In this document: in pieces, positions 54,628 to 62,006 of the stretch
Layout: each line of letters starts with the position of its first letter
Position numbering within the stretch: the stretch's first letter is position 1
Assembly: GCF_019049245.1 (NCBI RefSeq)
Contig: NZ_JAGMUK010000018.1
Location: 62,001 to 126,000 of the forward strand
Origin: Streptomyces sp. AC555_RSS877
GTDB lineage: Bacteria; Actinomycetota; Actinomycetes; Streptomycetales; Streptomycetaceae
Length of the DNA: 64,000 bases
Direction: 5' to 3'
Made by a program: the position numbers and the translations under genes
Notes under the pieces: generated by a model
Databases searched by the model: none
What the model was told of the DNA's origin: nothing
What the model saw: only the letters and a program-made list of their open reading frames with translations

Positions 54628-54641
54628 TGGGAGCGCTCCCA
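54628..54641. promoter_or_regulatory. CebR operator upstream of the AA10 LPMO gene
   Basis: TGGGAGCGCTCCCA is the exact 14-bp palindrome bound by CebR, the cellobiose/cellotriose-responsive LacI-family repressor of Streptomyces cellulolytic genes. It lies 157 bp upstream of the LPMO start, in a 328-bp region otherwise containing a terminator and a CA-rich repeat. Confidence 0.9.
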
Positions 54642-54701
54642 TGCGGGTGGACCGGAACCCGCCCCCGTGGCCGCCCCCACCCCCCGGCTTCCGCACAGAC
54701 A

Positions 54702-54768
54702 ACGGCACACGCGCACACGCGCATTCACACGCGCATTCACGCACGCATCCGCACACGCACCCACACGG
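54702..54768. repeat. CA/CGCA-rich simple repeat in the LPMO leader
   Basis: Irregular repeats of ACACGCGCATTC and shorter CACGCA units between the CebR operator and the gene. Probably untranslated leader; no function seen. Confidence 0.6.
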
Positions 54769-54798
54769 CCCGTACCTCAAGGAACGGACTGATCTGTC

Positions 54799-55896
54799 AT
54801 GATCATGACAAAATCAACGACCGAGTTCCCGCACTCCCCACGCCGATCAACGTTCCCCACCCGCGCCAGAGCCCTGTTCCTCGTCCTCGTGGCCCTGTTC
54901 GCGACGATCCCGGCGCTCAGCCTGGTCGTCACGGCCGGCGGCGAGGCGGAGGCCCACGGCACTCCGATGAAGCCCGGCAGCCGTACCTTCCTGTGCTGGC
55001 AGGACGGCCTCACGGACACCGGCGAGATCAAGCCGGTCAACCCGGCCTGCAAGAACGCCCAACAGGTCAGCGGCACCACGCCGTTCTACAACTGGTTCTC
55101 GGTGCTGCGTTCGGACGGCGCCGGCCGCACCCGCGGCTTCGTGCCGGACGGCGAGCTGTGCAGCGGTGGCAACACCAACTTCACGGGCTTCAACGCGGCC
55201 CGCGACGACTGGCCGCTCACCCACCTCACCTCGGGTGCGACCGTCGACTTCTCGTACAATGCCTGGGCCGCGCACCCGGGTTGGTTCTACGTCTACGTCA
55301 CCAAGGACGGCTTCGACCCGAAGCGGACCCTCACCTGGGACGACATGGAGGCCCAGCCCTTCCTCTCCGTCGACCACCCGCCGCTCAACGGCAGCCCGGG
55401 CAACGTCGAGGCCAACTACTCCTGGAACGGCAAGCTCCCCGACGGCAAGTCGGGACGGCACATCATCTACATGGTCTGGCAGCGCTCGGACAGCGCCGAG
55501 ACCTTCTACTCCTGCTCCGACGTCGTCTTCGACGGCGGCAACGGCGAGGTCACCGGTATCCACGAGCCGGGCAACCCGACCGAACCGGTCCCGGGCACCT
55601 GCACGGCAACCCGGAAGACCACGGGCAGCTGGAACGGCGGCTACCAGTCCGAGGTGACCGTCACCAACTCCGGCGACGTGCCGATGCTGGGCTGGATGGT
55701 CGACTGGACGCTGCCGGGTGGCCAGAAGGTCGAAAGCCTGTGGAGCGGCAACGCGACGTACAACGGCCAGGCGGTGATGGTCCACAACGCCAACTGGAAC
55801 GGCTCGCTGGATCCGGGGAAGGGTACGACGTTCGGCTACGTCGTCTCCGGCTCCGGCGGTGACCCGGCCACGACCCTTCCCTGCCGAGTGGGCTGA
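54799..55896 (+). CDS. Secreted AA10 lytic polysaccharide monooxygenase with C-terminal CBM2
   Basis: A 365-residue secreted copper enzyme. The signal peptide (about 22-52) ends GGEAEA before H53, the N-terminal histidine of the copper brace. The second histidine is in WAAHPGWFYVY (near 159). The mature start HGTPMKPGSRTFLCWQDGL and FYNWFSVLRSDGAGRTRGFVPDGELCSGG are those of cellulose-active AA10 enzymes such as S. coelicolor CelS2. A short Pro linker (PGNPTEPVPG) leads to a family-2 carbohydrate-binding module (about 262-365) bounded by cysteines (GTCTATRK ... LPCRVG). It cleaves crystalline cellulose oxidatively. ATG 54799 or the in-frame ATG 54805 may be the start. The CebR box upstream fits cellulose induction. 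Confidence 0.95.
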   Translation: MIMTKSTTEFPHSPRRSTFPTRARALFLVLVALFATIPALSLVVTAGGEAEAHGTPMKPGSRTFLCWQDGLTDTGEIKPVNPACKNAQQVSGTTPFYNWFSVLRSDGAGRTRGFVPDGELCSGGNTNFTGFNAARDDWPLTHLTSGATVDFSYNAWAAHPGWFYVYVTKDGFDPKRTLTWDDMEAQPFLSVDHPPLNGSPGNVEANYSWNGKLPDGKSGRHIIYMVWQRSDSAETFYSCSDVVFDGGNGEVTGIHEPGNPTEPVPGTCTATRKTTGSWNGGYQSEVTVTNSGDVPMLGWMVDWTLPGGQKVESLWSGNATYNGQAVMVHNANWNGSLDPGKGTTFGYVVSGSGGDPATTLPCRVG

Positions 55897-55932
55897 GCTC
55901 CGGGCCGGTCCGCGCTCACCTGAATCGCTGTA

Positions 55933-55977
55933 CTGAACCATCTGAACCATCTGAACCATCTGAACCGCCTGAACCCC
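55933..55977. repeat. Five tandem 9-bp repeats
   Basis: CTGAACCAT three times, then CTGAACCGC and CTGAACCCC, 37 bp after the LPMO stop and just before a terminator hairpin. Confidence 0.9.
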
Positions 55978-55987
55978 TCGCCCGGAG

Positions 55988-56018
55988 CGGGCCCGGTGGC
56001 GCTGTGCCGCCGGGCCCG
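55988..56018. terminator. Terminator after the LPMO gene
   Basis: CGGGCCCGGTGGC pairs with GCCGCCGGGCCCG (13 bp, one mismatch) around a 5-nt loop. It is placed between two convergent units and can act on both. Confidence 0.75.
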
Positions 56019-56202
56019 TGAGTCGCCCGGGCGGGGGCACCCGCGCCGGCGGCGGCACCGGCACGGTCGGACTCGCCCTCCGTGCCGGCCTGCTCCCCAG
56101 TCCCGTACGGGCACTGAACGGCCCGCCTGATGCCGGCGCCCGGCATCAACGCACGGGACGCCGTCGCTCCGTCGCCCCGAACGTCCGCGCGACGGGGTCG
56201 CC

Positions 56203-56359
56203 GTAGCCCCGTCGCCTCGTACGTCCCCGCGACGAAGCCGTTCACCGCATCGGAGGGACGGAAGGTCCGCTGCGGCTTCCTGCCGTCGTAGACCCGGCGC
56301 GACAGGAGCGTCGCGGGCGTGAAGTCGCGCCCGAACCAGGCGGACCTGCACGTGTTCAC
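56203..56359 (-). pseudogene. Coding remnant overlapping the end of the acetylxylan esterase gene
   Basis: A GTG at 56359 overlaps the esterase stop (GTGA) and opens a frame beginning VNTCRSAWFGRDFTPATLLS and continuing through RTFRPSDAVNGFVAGTYEATG. Nearly every third codon position is G/C for the first ~52 codons, then the bias disappears although the frame stays open to 55916, running through the hairpin and the 9-bp repeats. This suggests the 5' end of a co-transcribed gene whose remainder was lost or replaced. No family is recognised. The rest of the 459-bp gap 55897-56355 holds only the repeat and terminator. Confidence 0.35.
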
Positions 56360-57354
56360 GCCGGCCCGTGACCGAACGTGCCCGCCAGCCAGGCGAGTTG
56401 GCGCCTCACGTGCACGGCGTCGCCGCCTTCGTGGCCGTTGTAGGGATAGGCGTGGATCTCCTTGCCGGGATCCGTGCCGGTCAACTCCCCGTAGCGGTTG
56501 AAGGCGGCGTACGCCCCGCTCGGCGGGCACACCGTGTCGCGCAGGCCCACCCCGAAGTGCGCCGGGGCCTGCGCGCGCCGCGCGAAGGAGATCCCCTCCA
56601 GGTAGGACAGGGTGCGGTACGCGGCCTGTTCGGCTCCCCGGTGCACGGACAGGTACGCGGTGATCTCGCCGTAGGGGGCGGCGTCGGTGAGGTCGAGGGC
56701 GCGCCGGATGCCACACAGGAAGGGGGCGGTGACCAGGGCCGCCGCCAGATCCGGCACCAGCCCCGCGACGGCCAGGGCGAGGCCGCCGCCCTGGCTGTTG
56801 CCGACGACCGCGACGCGCCCCCCGTCGACCCCGGGCAGCTCCCGCACCGCGGCGACCGCGCGCACCGCGTCCGTGATCAGGCGTCGGTAGTGGTGGTCCC
56901 GCGCGGCGAGCAGGCCGCGTACCGCGGGGCCGGGGCCGCCGGGCGCGCCCGCGTGCGGGTCGGGGGTGTCGCCGCCGCAGCCGTACTGGTCGCCCTGGCC
57001 CCGGTTGTCCATGAGCAGGTGGGCGTACCCGGCGTTCACCCAGGTCAGCCGCTCGTGCGGGAGGCCGCGCCCACGGCCGTACCCGGCGTACTCGACGACC
57101 GCCGGCAGGGGCTCGCGCACCCCCGCGGGCCTGCTGTACCAGGCGCGGACCGGGTCACCGGCGAAGCCGCGGAAGGTCACGTCCCAGGTCTGCGTCAGCC
57201 GCAGGCCGCTGTCCACGGGCCGGGCCGAGACCACCGGGTCGCTCTGTCCGGCCTCCTTGAGGGTGCCGAGCCAGAACTCGTCGAAGTCGGCGGGCTCTTC
57301 GGGATACGGCCGGTACTGCTCGAGCTCTCTCCAGGGCAGGTCGAACGCGGGCAC
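56356..57354 (-). CDS. Acetylxylan esterase / cephalosporin-C deacetylase (CE7-like)
   Basis: A 332-residue intracellular alpha/beta hydrolase. The N-terminal FDLPWRELEQYRPYPEEPADFDEFW, VTFRGFAGDPVRAWYSRP, DNRGQGDQYG and the nucleophile elbow VVGNSQGGGLAL match the CE7 family; late Asp (GLRDTVCPPSG) and His (YNGHEGGD) complete the triad. CE7 enzymes deacetylate short xylo-oligosaccharides in the cytoplasm. The gene is divergent from the sugar ABC operon over a 267-bp region, so imported acetylated oligosaccharides are plausible substrates. Confidence 0.9.
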   Translation of the reverse strand: MPAFDLPWRELEQYRPYPEEPADFDEFWLGTLKEAGQSDPVVSARPVDSGLRLTQTWDVTFRGFAGDPVRAWYSRPAGVREPLPAVVEYAGYGRGRGLPHERLTWVNAGYAHLLMDNRGQGDQYGCGGDTPDPHAGAPGGPGPAVRGLLAARDHHYRRLITDAVRAVAAVRELPGVDGGRVAVVGNSQGGGLALAVAGLVPDLAAALVTAPFLCGIRRALDLTDAAPYGEITAYLSVHRGAEQAAYRTLSYLEGISFARRAQAPAHFGVGLRDTVCPPSGAYAAFNRYGELTGTDPGKEIHAYPYNGHEGGDAVHVRRQLAWLAGTFGHGPA

Positions 57355-57578
57355 GGCTGCACCTCACAGACTCCAACGACGCGGCTCGGTCCGATCGTTG
57401 CGGTCCTGCGGCAGAAAGTTCCGACGTGGCCGCGCCGATCCCTTCATCTCTTCCACCCTCACCACGAGGTGAATCCCGTGCGACGCGGTCGCCTCGCGAC
57501 CCAACATCCCCGTGTGCAGCCCCCATTGACAGCGCTTTCTGCTGCCCCTAAGTTGCCGCGAAGTTACCGGTAAGAGCT

Positions 57579-57589
57579 CGAAAGTTTCG
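57579..57589. promoter_or_regulatory. Xylanase-type palindrome in the esterase/ABC divergent promoter
   Basis: CGAAAGTTTCG (CGAAACTTTCG on the minus strand) equals the palindromic element reported upstream of Streptomyces xylanase genes. It lies 33 bp before the first permease gene. Nearby, TTACCGGTAA at 57564-57573 and a LacI-like AGCGCT centre around 57533-57541 may be additional sites. Confidence 0.6.
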
Positions 57590-57621
57590 GTTCCCCGTCC
57601 CCTGCCCCGGGAGGCCCGAGC

Positions 57622-58617
57622 ATGAGCACGTCCACCACGTCGGCCCCACCGCCGGGCACCCAGGACCCGCCTCCGGCCAGGGCCGCACCCCGTCGTCGTC
57701 CGCGCGGACCCGCGCGCCCCGGATGGCGGCGGTCCCTGCGCCGGGACTGGCAGCTGTACTCGCTGGCGGTCCTGCCGCTGCTGTTCTTCCTGGTCTTCCG
57801 CTATCTGCCGATGATCGGCAACGTCATCGCCTTCCGGCGCTTCGAGCCCGGCGGCTCGATCTTCGGCGAGCAGTGGGTGGGGTTGCGCTACGTGCGGATG
57901 TTCCTCACCGATCCCACCTTCTGGCAGGTGTTCCGCAACACCCTCTGGCTCGGCGGGCTCACGCTGGTCTTCTGCTTCCCGATCCCGATCGTGCTCGCCC
58001 TGCTGCTCAACGAGGTGCGCAGACGGTCGCTGAAGCGGTTCGTGCAGTCGGTGTCGTACCTTCCGCACTTCCTGTCGATCGTGATCGTCGCGGGCATCAC
58101 GATGCAGATGCTCGCCACGGACGGCCCGGTCAACCACGCGCTCGGCTGGTTCGGGCACGAGCCGATCCGGTTCATCCAGGAACCGGACTGGTTCCGCACG
58201 ATCTACGTCGGCTCGGAGATCTGGCAGACCGCCGGCTGGGGCACGATCCTCTACCTCGCCGCGCTCACCACGATCGACGAGGAACTGTACGAGGCCGCCC
58301 GCATCGACGGCGCCAACCGCTGGCAGCAGATCTGGCACGTCACCCTGCCCGGCATCCGGCCCACGATGATCACGCTGCTGATCCTGAACATCGGCACGTT
58401 CATGGCGGTCGGCTTCGAGAAGGTCCTGCTGCTCTACAACCCGCTGACGTATCCGAAGGCCGACGTGATCTCCACGTACCTCTACCGGACCGGTGTCGAG
58501 TCCAACAGCTTCAGTTACGCCGCCGCCATCGGCCTGTTCGAGGCGATCATCGGCCTGGTGCTGATCACCTCCGCCAACCAGCTCTCGCGCCGCACGGTGG
58601 GGACGAGCCTGTGGTGA
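57622..58617 (+). CDS. Sugar ABC transporter permease, LplB/UgpA-type
   Basis: A 331-residue permease with six predicted membrane helices after a basic, Pro-rich cytoplasmic N-terminus (1-38). The EAA loop (EELYEAARIDGANRWQQIWHVTLPGI) is the site of ATPase contact. The sequence is closest in character to LplB-type permeases for complex oligosaccharides. ATG 57622 has GGGAGG (57609-57614) 7 nt upstream. The gene is first of a tightly coupled operon (permease, permease, binding protein, 42-residue ORF, YesL-like, GH42). No ATPase gene is included; Streptomyces often shares MsiK for this job. Confidence 0.93.
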   Translation: MSTSTTSAPPPGTQDPPPARAAPRRRPRGPARPGWRRSLRRDWQLYSLAVLPLLFFLVFRYLPMIGNVIAFRRFEPGGSIFGEQWVGLRYVRMFLTDPTFWQVFRNTLWLGGLTLVFCFPIPIVLALLLNEVRRRSLKRFVQSVSYLPHFLSIVIVAGITMQMLATDGPVNHALGWFGHEPIRFIQEPDWFRTIYVGSEIWQTAGWGTILYLAALTTIDEELYEAARIDGANRWQQIWHVTLPGIRPTMITLLILNIGTFMAVGFEKVLLLYNPLTYPKADVISTYLYRTGVESNSFSYAAAIGLFEAIIGLVLITSANQLSRRTVGTSLW

Positions 58618-59492
58618 GCGTCCATCGGCCCACGCGTGGCTACCGCGTCTTCCAGAGCGTCAACGGAGTGATCCTCACCCTGGTCGTGGTCGTGACCCTG
58701 TACCCGTTCGTCAACATCGTCGCCCGGTCCTTCAGCGGGGAACGCCAGATCCGGGCCGGTGAGGTGACGTTGTGGCCCAGGGGCTTCAACCTCACCACGT
58801 ACAAGATCGTCTTTCAGGACGCGATGTTCTGGCGGAACTACGGCAACACCGTGCTCTACACGGTCGTGTCCACCGTCGTCGCCATGGTCCTGACGACCTG
58901 TTACGCCTACGTCCTGTCCAAGAAGCACCTGCGTGGGCGGGGCCTGCTCGTCGGCATCGCCGTCTTCACCATGTTCTTCACCGGCGGACTGATCCCCAAC
59001 TACGTGCTGATCAGCAGCCTCGGCATGAAGAACACCATCTGGGCGCTGGCGCTCCCGAACGCGATCAGCGTCTTCAACCTCCTGGTGATGAAGGCCTTCT
59101 TCGAGAGCCTGCCGACCGACCTGGAGGAGGCCGCGCAGATCGACGGACTGAGCACGTACGGCATCCTGCTGCGCATCGTGCTGCCGCTGTCCAAGGCGGT
59201 CGTCGCGACGATGATCCTCTTCTACTCGGTGGCGTTCTGGAACTCCTGGTTCGCGGCGTTCCTGTACATGGACAGCACCGAGCTGATGCCGGCCACCGTC
59301 TATCTGCGCAACCTCATCTCGGGCGCCACCGGCGGCGGCAACGCGGGCGCCGCCACCGAGCAGCTCAGCCAGGTCGGGGCGAACATCCAGTCGGTCACCA
59401 TCGTGCTCACCGCGCTGCCGATCCTGTGCGTGTACCCGTTCGTCCAGCGCTACTTCGTCTCGGGCGTGATGCTCGGGGCGGTCAAGGGCTGA
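58614..59492 (+). CDS. Sugar ABC transporter permease, YtcP/UgpE-type
   Basis: A 292-residue second permease with about six membrane helices and an EAA motif (LEEAAQIDGLSTYGILLRIVLPLS). YVLSKKHLRGRG and FFTGGLIPNYVLISSLGMKNT are typical of YtcP-like carbohydrate permeases, which pair with LplB-type partners. GTG 58614 overlaps the stop of the first permease (GTGA). It forms the heterodimeric channel with the upstream product. Confidence 0.93.
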   Translation: MSVHRPTRGYRVFQSVNGVILTLVVVVTLYPFVNIVARSFSGERQIRAGEVTLWPRGFNLTTYKIVFQDAMFWRNYGNTVLYTVVSTVVAMVLTTCYAYVLSKKHLRGRGLLVGIAVFTMFFTGGLIPNYVLISSLGMKNTIWALALPNAISVFNLLVMKAFFESLPTDLEEAAQIDGLSTYGILLRIVLPLSKAVVATMILFYSVAFWNSWFAAFLYMDSTELMPATVYLRNLISGATGGGNAGAATEQLSQVGANIQSVTIVLTALPILCVYPFVQRYFVSGVMLGAVKG

Positions 59493-59545
59493 CAGCACCT
59501 CGACTCACCTACGGAACACATCACCTACGGAACAAAGGAGTATCC

Positions 59546-61201
59546 GTGACGAACGCAGGCGAGCTGTCCCGGCGTCAGATCCTGTCCGCCGCCGGCTTCA
59601 TAGGCCTCGCCACCCTCACCGGCTGCGGCAGCGGTGACGACGGTGGGGACTCCAAGGACCTCTCCAAGAAGCAGAACGGCGCGATGAAGGACTACCGCGC
59701 CGGCCAGCAGTTCAAGGCCGCAGAGCCGCTGTCGTTCTCGGTCCTGCACAACAACAACCCGGTCTATCCGATGAAGGACAGCTGGCTGTTCTGGAAGGAG
59801 GTCACCAAGCGCACCGGTGTCACCCTGAAGCCCGTCGACGTCCCCCTGGCCGACTACGAGAAGAAGCGCAGCGTCCTCATCGGCGCGGGCGACGCCCCGT
59901 TCCTGATCCCCAAGACGTACCACCCGGCGGAGGTCGCCTTCGTGTCCTCCGGCGCGATCCTGCCGGTCAGTGACTACGTGCACCTGATGCCCAACTTCCG
60001 GGCGAAGGTGAAGAAGTGGCGTCTGGAACCCGAGCTCGACTCCATCCGCCAGTCCGACGGCAAGTACTACCTGCTGCCCGGCCTGCACGAGAAGGCCAAG
60101 TCCGGCTACTCGCTGTCCTTCCGCACGGACGTCCTCGACAAGCTCGGTCTGAGCCTGCCCACCAGCTGGGACGAGGTGTACGACGTCTTCAAGGCGCTCA
60201 AGGCGGAGTACCCCGACCGCTACCCCTTCACGGACCGCTGGAGCACCAACACGCCGTACCCCGTCGCGGCCCTGCTCAGCTATCTCGGCCAGGCCTACGG
60301 CGTCCGGGCCGGCTGGACGTACGACAACATCAGCTTCGACTCCAAGGCACAGAAGTTCGTGTTCACCGGCGCGCAGGACGGCTACCGCCGGATGGTCGAG
60401 TTCGTGAGAAAACTGGTCGCCGAGAAGCTGATGGACCCCGAGAGCTTCACCCAGACCGACGACGCCGCCGTGCAGAAACTGCTGGGCGAGAAGTCGTTCG
60501 CGATCAGCGCCAACCCGCAGGAGCTGGTGCAGAACTACCGCTACAACCTGGAGAAGCAGGTCAAGGGCGCGAAGATCGAGATGGTGCCGGTGCCGCTCGG
60601 CCCGGCGGGGCCGGTCCTCATCGGCGGCAGCCGCCTGGAGAACGGCGTCATGATCGCCGGCAAGGCGCTCAAGAGCGACAGCTTCGTCGCCATGATGCAG
60701 TTCGTGGACTGGCTGTGGTACTCGGACGAGGGCCAGAGGTTCTGCAAGTGGGGCGTCCAGGACGTCACTTACACCGCGTCCGGCGACCAGTACGAGCTGA
60801 AGCCCGGCATCAGCCTCATGGGCTCCGACCCGGACGCCCCGAAGGACCTGCAGAAGGACTACGGCTTCTTCAACGGCGTCTTCACCTACGGCGGCAGCTG
60901 GGCCCTGGTCTCCTCCTCGTTCAGCCCGGACGAGAAGAGGTTCCAGGAAGCCATGGCCCAGCGCACCCAGCTGCCCGTCGACCCGGCGCACCCGCTGCAG
61001 TCCGTCGAGCAGGAGCAGGCGACGCTCTGGGACACCCCGCTGCGCGACCACGTCACACAGAACACGCTCAAGTTCGCCCTCGGCAAGCGCCCGCTGTCCG
61101 AATGGGACGACTTCGTCAGCGAGTTGAAGGCCAAGAACATGGACCAACTGGTCGACGTGCACAACAAGGCGTACGACCGCTACCAGAAGGAGAACGGGTG
61201 A
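59546..61201 (+). CDS. Extracellular sugar-binding lipoprotein (LplA-type)
   Basis: A 551-residue solute-binding protein. The N-terminus SRRQILSAAGFIGLATLTGC combines a twin-arginine motif with a lipobox (LTGC), indicating Tat export and lipidation. The mature protein has the length of family-1 oligosaccharide-binding proteins of the LplA/YtcQ group (DIPLADYEKKRSVLIGAGDAP-like strand VPLADYEKKRSVLIGAGDAP, KYYLLPGLHE, RTDVLDKLGLSLPTSWDEVYDV). GTG 59546 has AAAGGAG (59534-59540) 5 nt upstream. Partner of the two permeases; the ligand is probably a beta-linked plant-wall oligosaccharide given GH42 and the esterase. Confidence 0.93.
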   Translation: MTNAGELSRRQILSAAGFIGLATLTGCGSGDDGGDSKDLSKKQNGAMKDYRAGQQFKAAEPLSFSVLHNNNPVYPMKDSWLFWKEVTKRTGVTLKPVDVPLADYEKKRSVLIGAGDAPFLIPKTYHPAEVAFVSSGAILPVSDYVHLMPNFRAKVKKWRLEPELDSIRQSDGKYYLLPGLHEKAKSGYSLSFRTDVLDKLGLSLPTSWDEVYDVFKALKAEYPDRYPFTDRWSTNTPYPVAALLSYLGQAYGVRAGWTYDNISFDSKAQKFVFTGAQDGYRRMVEFVRKLVAEKLMDPESFTQTDDAAVQKLLGEKSFAISANPQELVQNYRYNLEKQVKGAKIEMVPVPLGPAGPVLIGGSRLENGVMIAGKALKSDSFVAMMQFVDWLWYSDEGQRFCKWGVQDVTYTASGDQYELKPGISLMGSDPDAPKDLQKDYGFFNGVFTYGGSWALVSSSFSPDEKRFQEAMAQRTQLPVDPAHPLQSVEQEQATLWDTPLRDHVTQNTLKFALGKRPLSEWDDFVSELKAKNMDQLVDVHNKAYDRYQKENG

Positions 61202-61326
61202 TCCGGGTGCCCGCCGAGCCGGCCGGCCGGTTTCCCGAGGTCATGCCCGCCGAGGTGCCGCCCGTCGGGGACGAGGCACCGCCGTGGCCGGACGAGCGGC
61301 GGCTGCCCGGAAGGGAGCCGCAGTGA
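61198..61326 (+). CDS. 42-residue ORF coupled on both sides
   Basis: GTG 61198 overlaps the stop of the binding protein and the ORF's TGA overlaps the GTG of the YesL-like gene (GTGA at both junctions). AAGGAG (61187-61192 region) lies 5 nt upstream. The product is Pro- and acid-rich (VIRVPAEPAGRFPEV..., VPPVGDEAPPWPDERRLPG), with no membrane segment and no recognised family. It may be a genuine small protein or a translational bridge that maintains ribosome flow between its neighbours. Confidence 0.5.
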   Translation: MIRVPAEPAGRFPEVMPAEVPPVGDEAPPWPDERRLPGREPQ

Positions 61327-62006
61327 GCACGAGCACGTCCGTCACCTTCGGGCAGGGCTCGCTCTCCCGCGCCGCCGCCCTGATCCACACCCTCGTCACC
61401 GTCGAGGCACTGCTGCTCCTCGCCGCCGCGCCCGGGCTGGCCGGACTGCTGCTGGTCGGCCCCGACTCCGCCAACCTCCCCCTGGCCGCCCTGTGCCTCC
61501 TGCCGCTGGGCCCGGCCCTGTCCGCCGCCCTGTACGCCCTTCACCACCGCGACCGCGACCTCATCGACCTGCACCCGGCCCGCACCTACTGGCGGGGCTG
61601 GCGGCTCAACGCGCTCCCGGCCCTGAAGCTGTGGACGCCGCTGCTCGCCTGGCTGACCGTCGTCGCCTTCACCCTCACCCACTTCGCCGCCACCGGCCTG
61701 CCCGGCTGGTGGGCGGTGCTCCTCGCGGCCATCGGCGCCGGCTCCCTCCTGTGGGGCGCGCACGCACTCGTCCTGACCTCGCTCTTCGCGTTCCGGGCCC
61801 GCGACACGGCCCGCCTCGCCGCGTACTTCCTGGTCCGGCACGGCCGGGCCACCCTCGGCGCCGCCTCGCTGCTCGTGCTGGCCGCCGGACTGACCGCCCT
61901 GCTGACCGAGGCCCTGCCCGCGCTGCTCGCCGCCCCACTCCTGCTGTCCCTGCTGCACAGCGGCCGACCGGTGATCGCCGAGACCCAGGAGGACTTCACC
62001 GCATGA
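61323..62006 (+). CDS. YesL-like (DUF624) membrane protein
   Basis: A 227-residue membrane protein with five or six predicted helices (for example TLVTVEALLLLAAAPGLAGLLLVG, AALCLLPLGPALSAALYAL, WWAVLLAAIGAGSLLWGAHALVLTSLF). The pattern of short loops and the position beside LplB/YtcP-type transporters are those of the YesL/DUF624 family, which accompanies oligosaccharide uptake loci and whose role is unknown. GTG 61323 is selected because GGAAGGGAG is 5 nt upstream; a longer frame from 61284 is less likely. The stop overlaps the GH42 ATG (ATGA). Confidence 0.8.
   Translation: MSTSTSVTFGQGSLSRAAALIHTLVTVEALLLLAAAPGLAGLLLVGPDSANLPLAALCLLPLGPALSAALYALHHRDRDLIDLHPARTYWRGWRLNALPALKLWTPLLAWLTVVAFTLTHFAATGLPGWWAVLLAAIGAGSLLWGAHALVLTSLFAFRARDTARLAAYFLVRHGRATLGAASLLVLAAGLTALLTEALPALLAAPLLLSLLHSGRPVIAETQEDFTA

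Noticed and set aside
54847..56064. 405-codon minus-strand frame opposite the LPMO gene
   Set aside because: It is a shadow of the LPMO coding sequence and runs through the 9-bp repeats and terminator.
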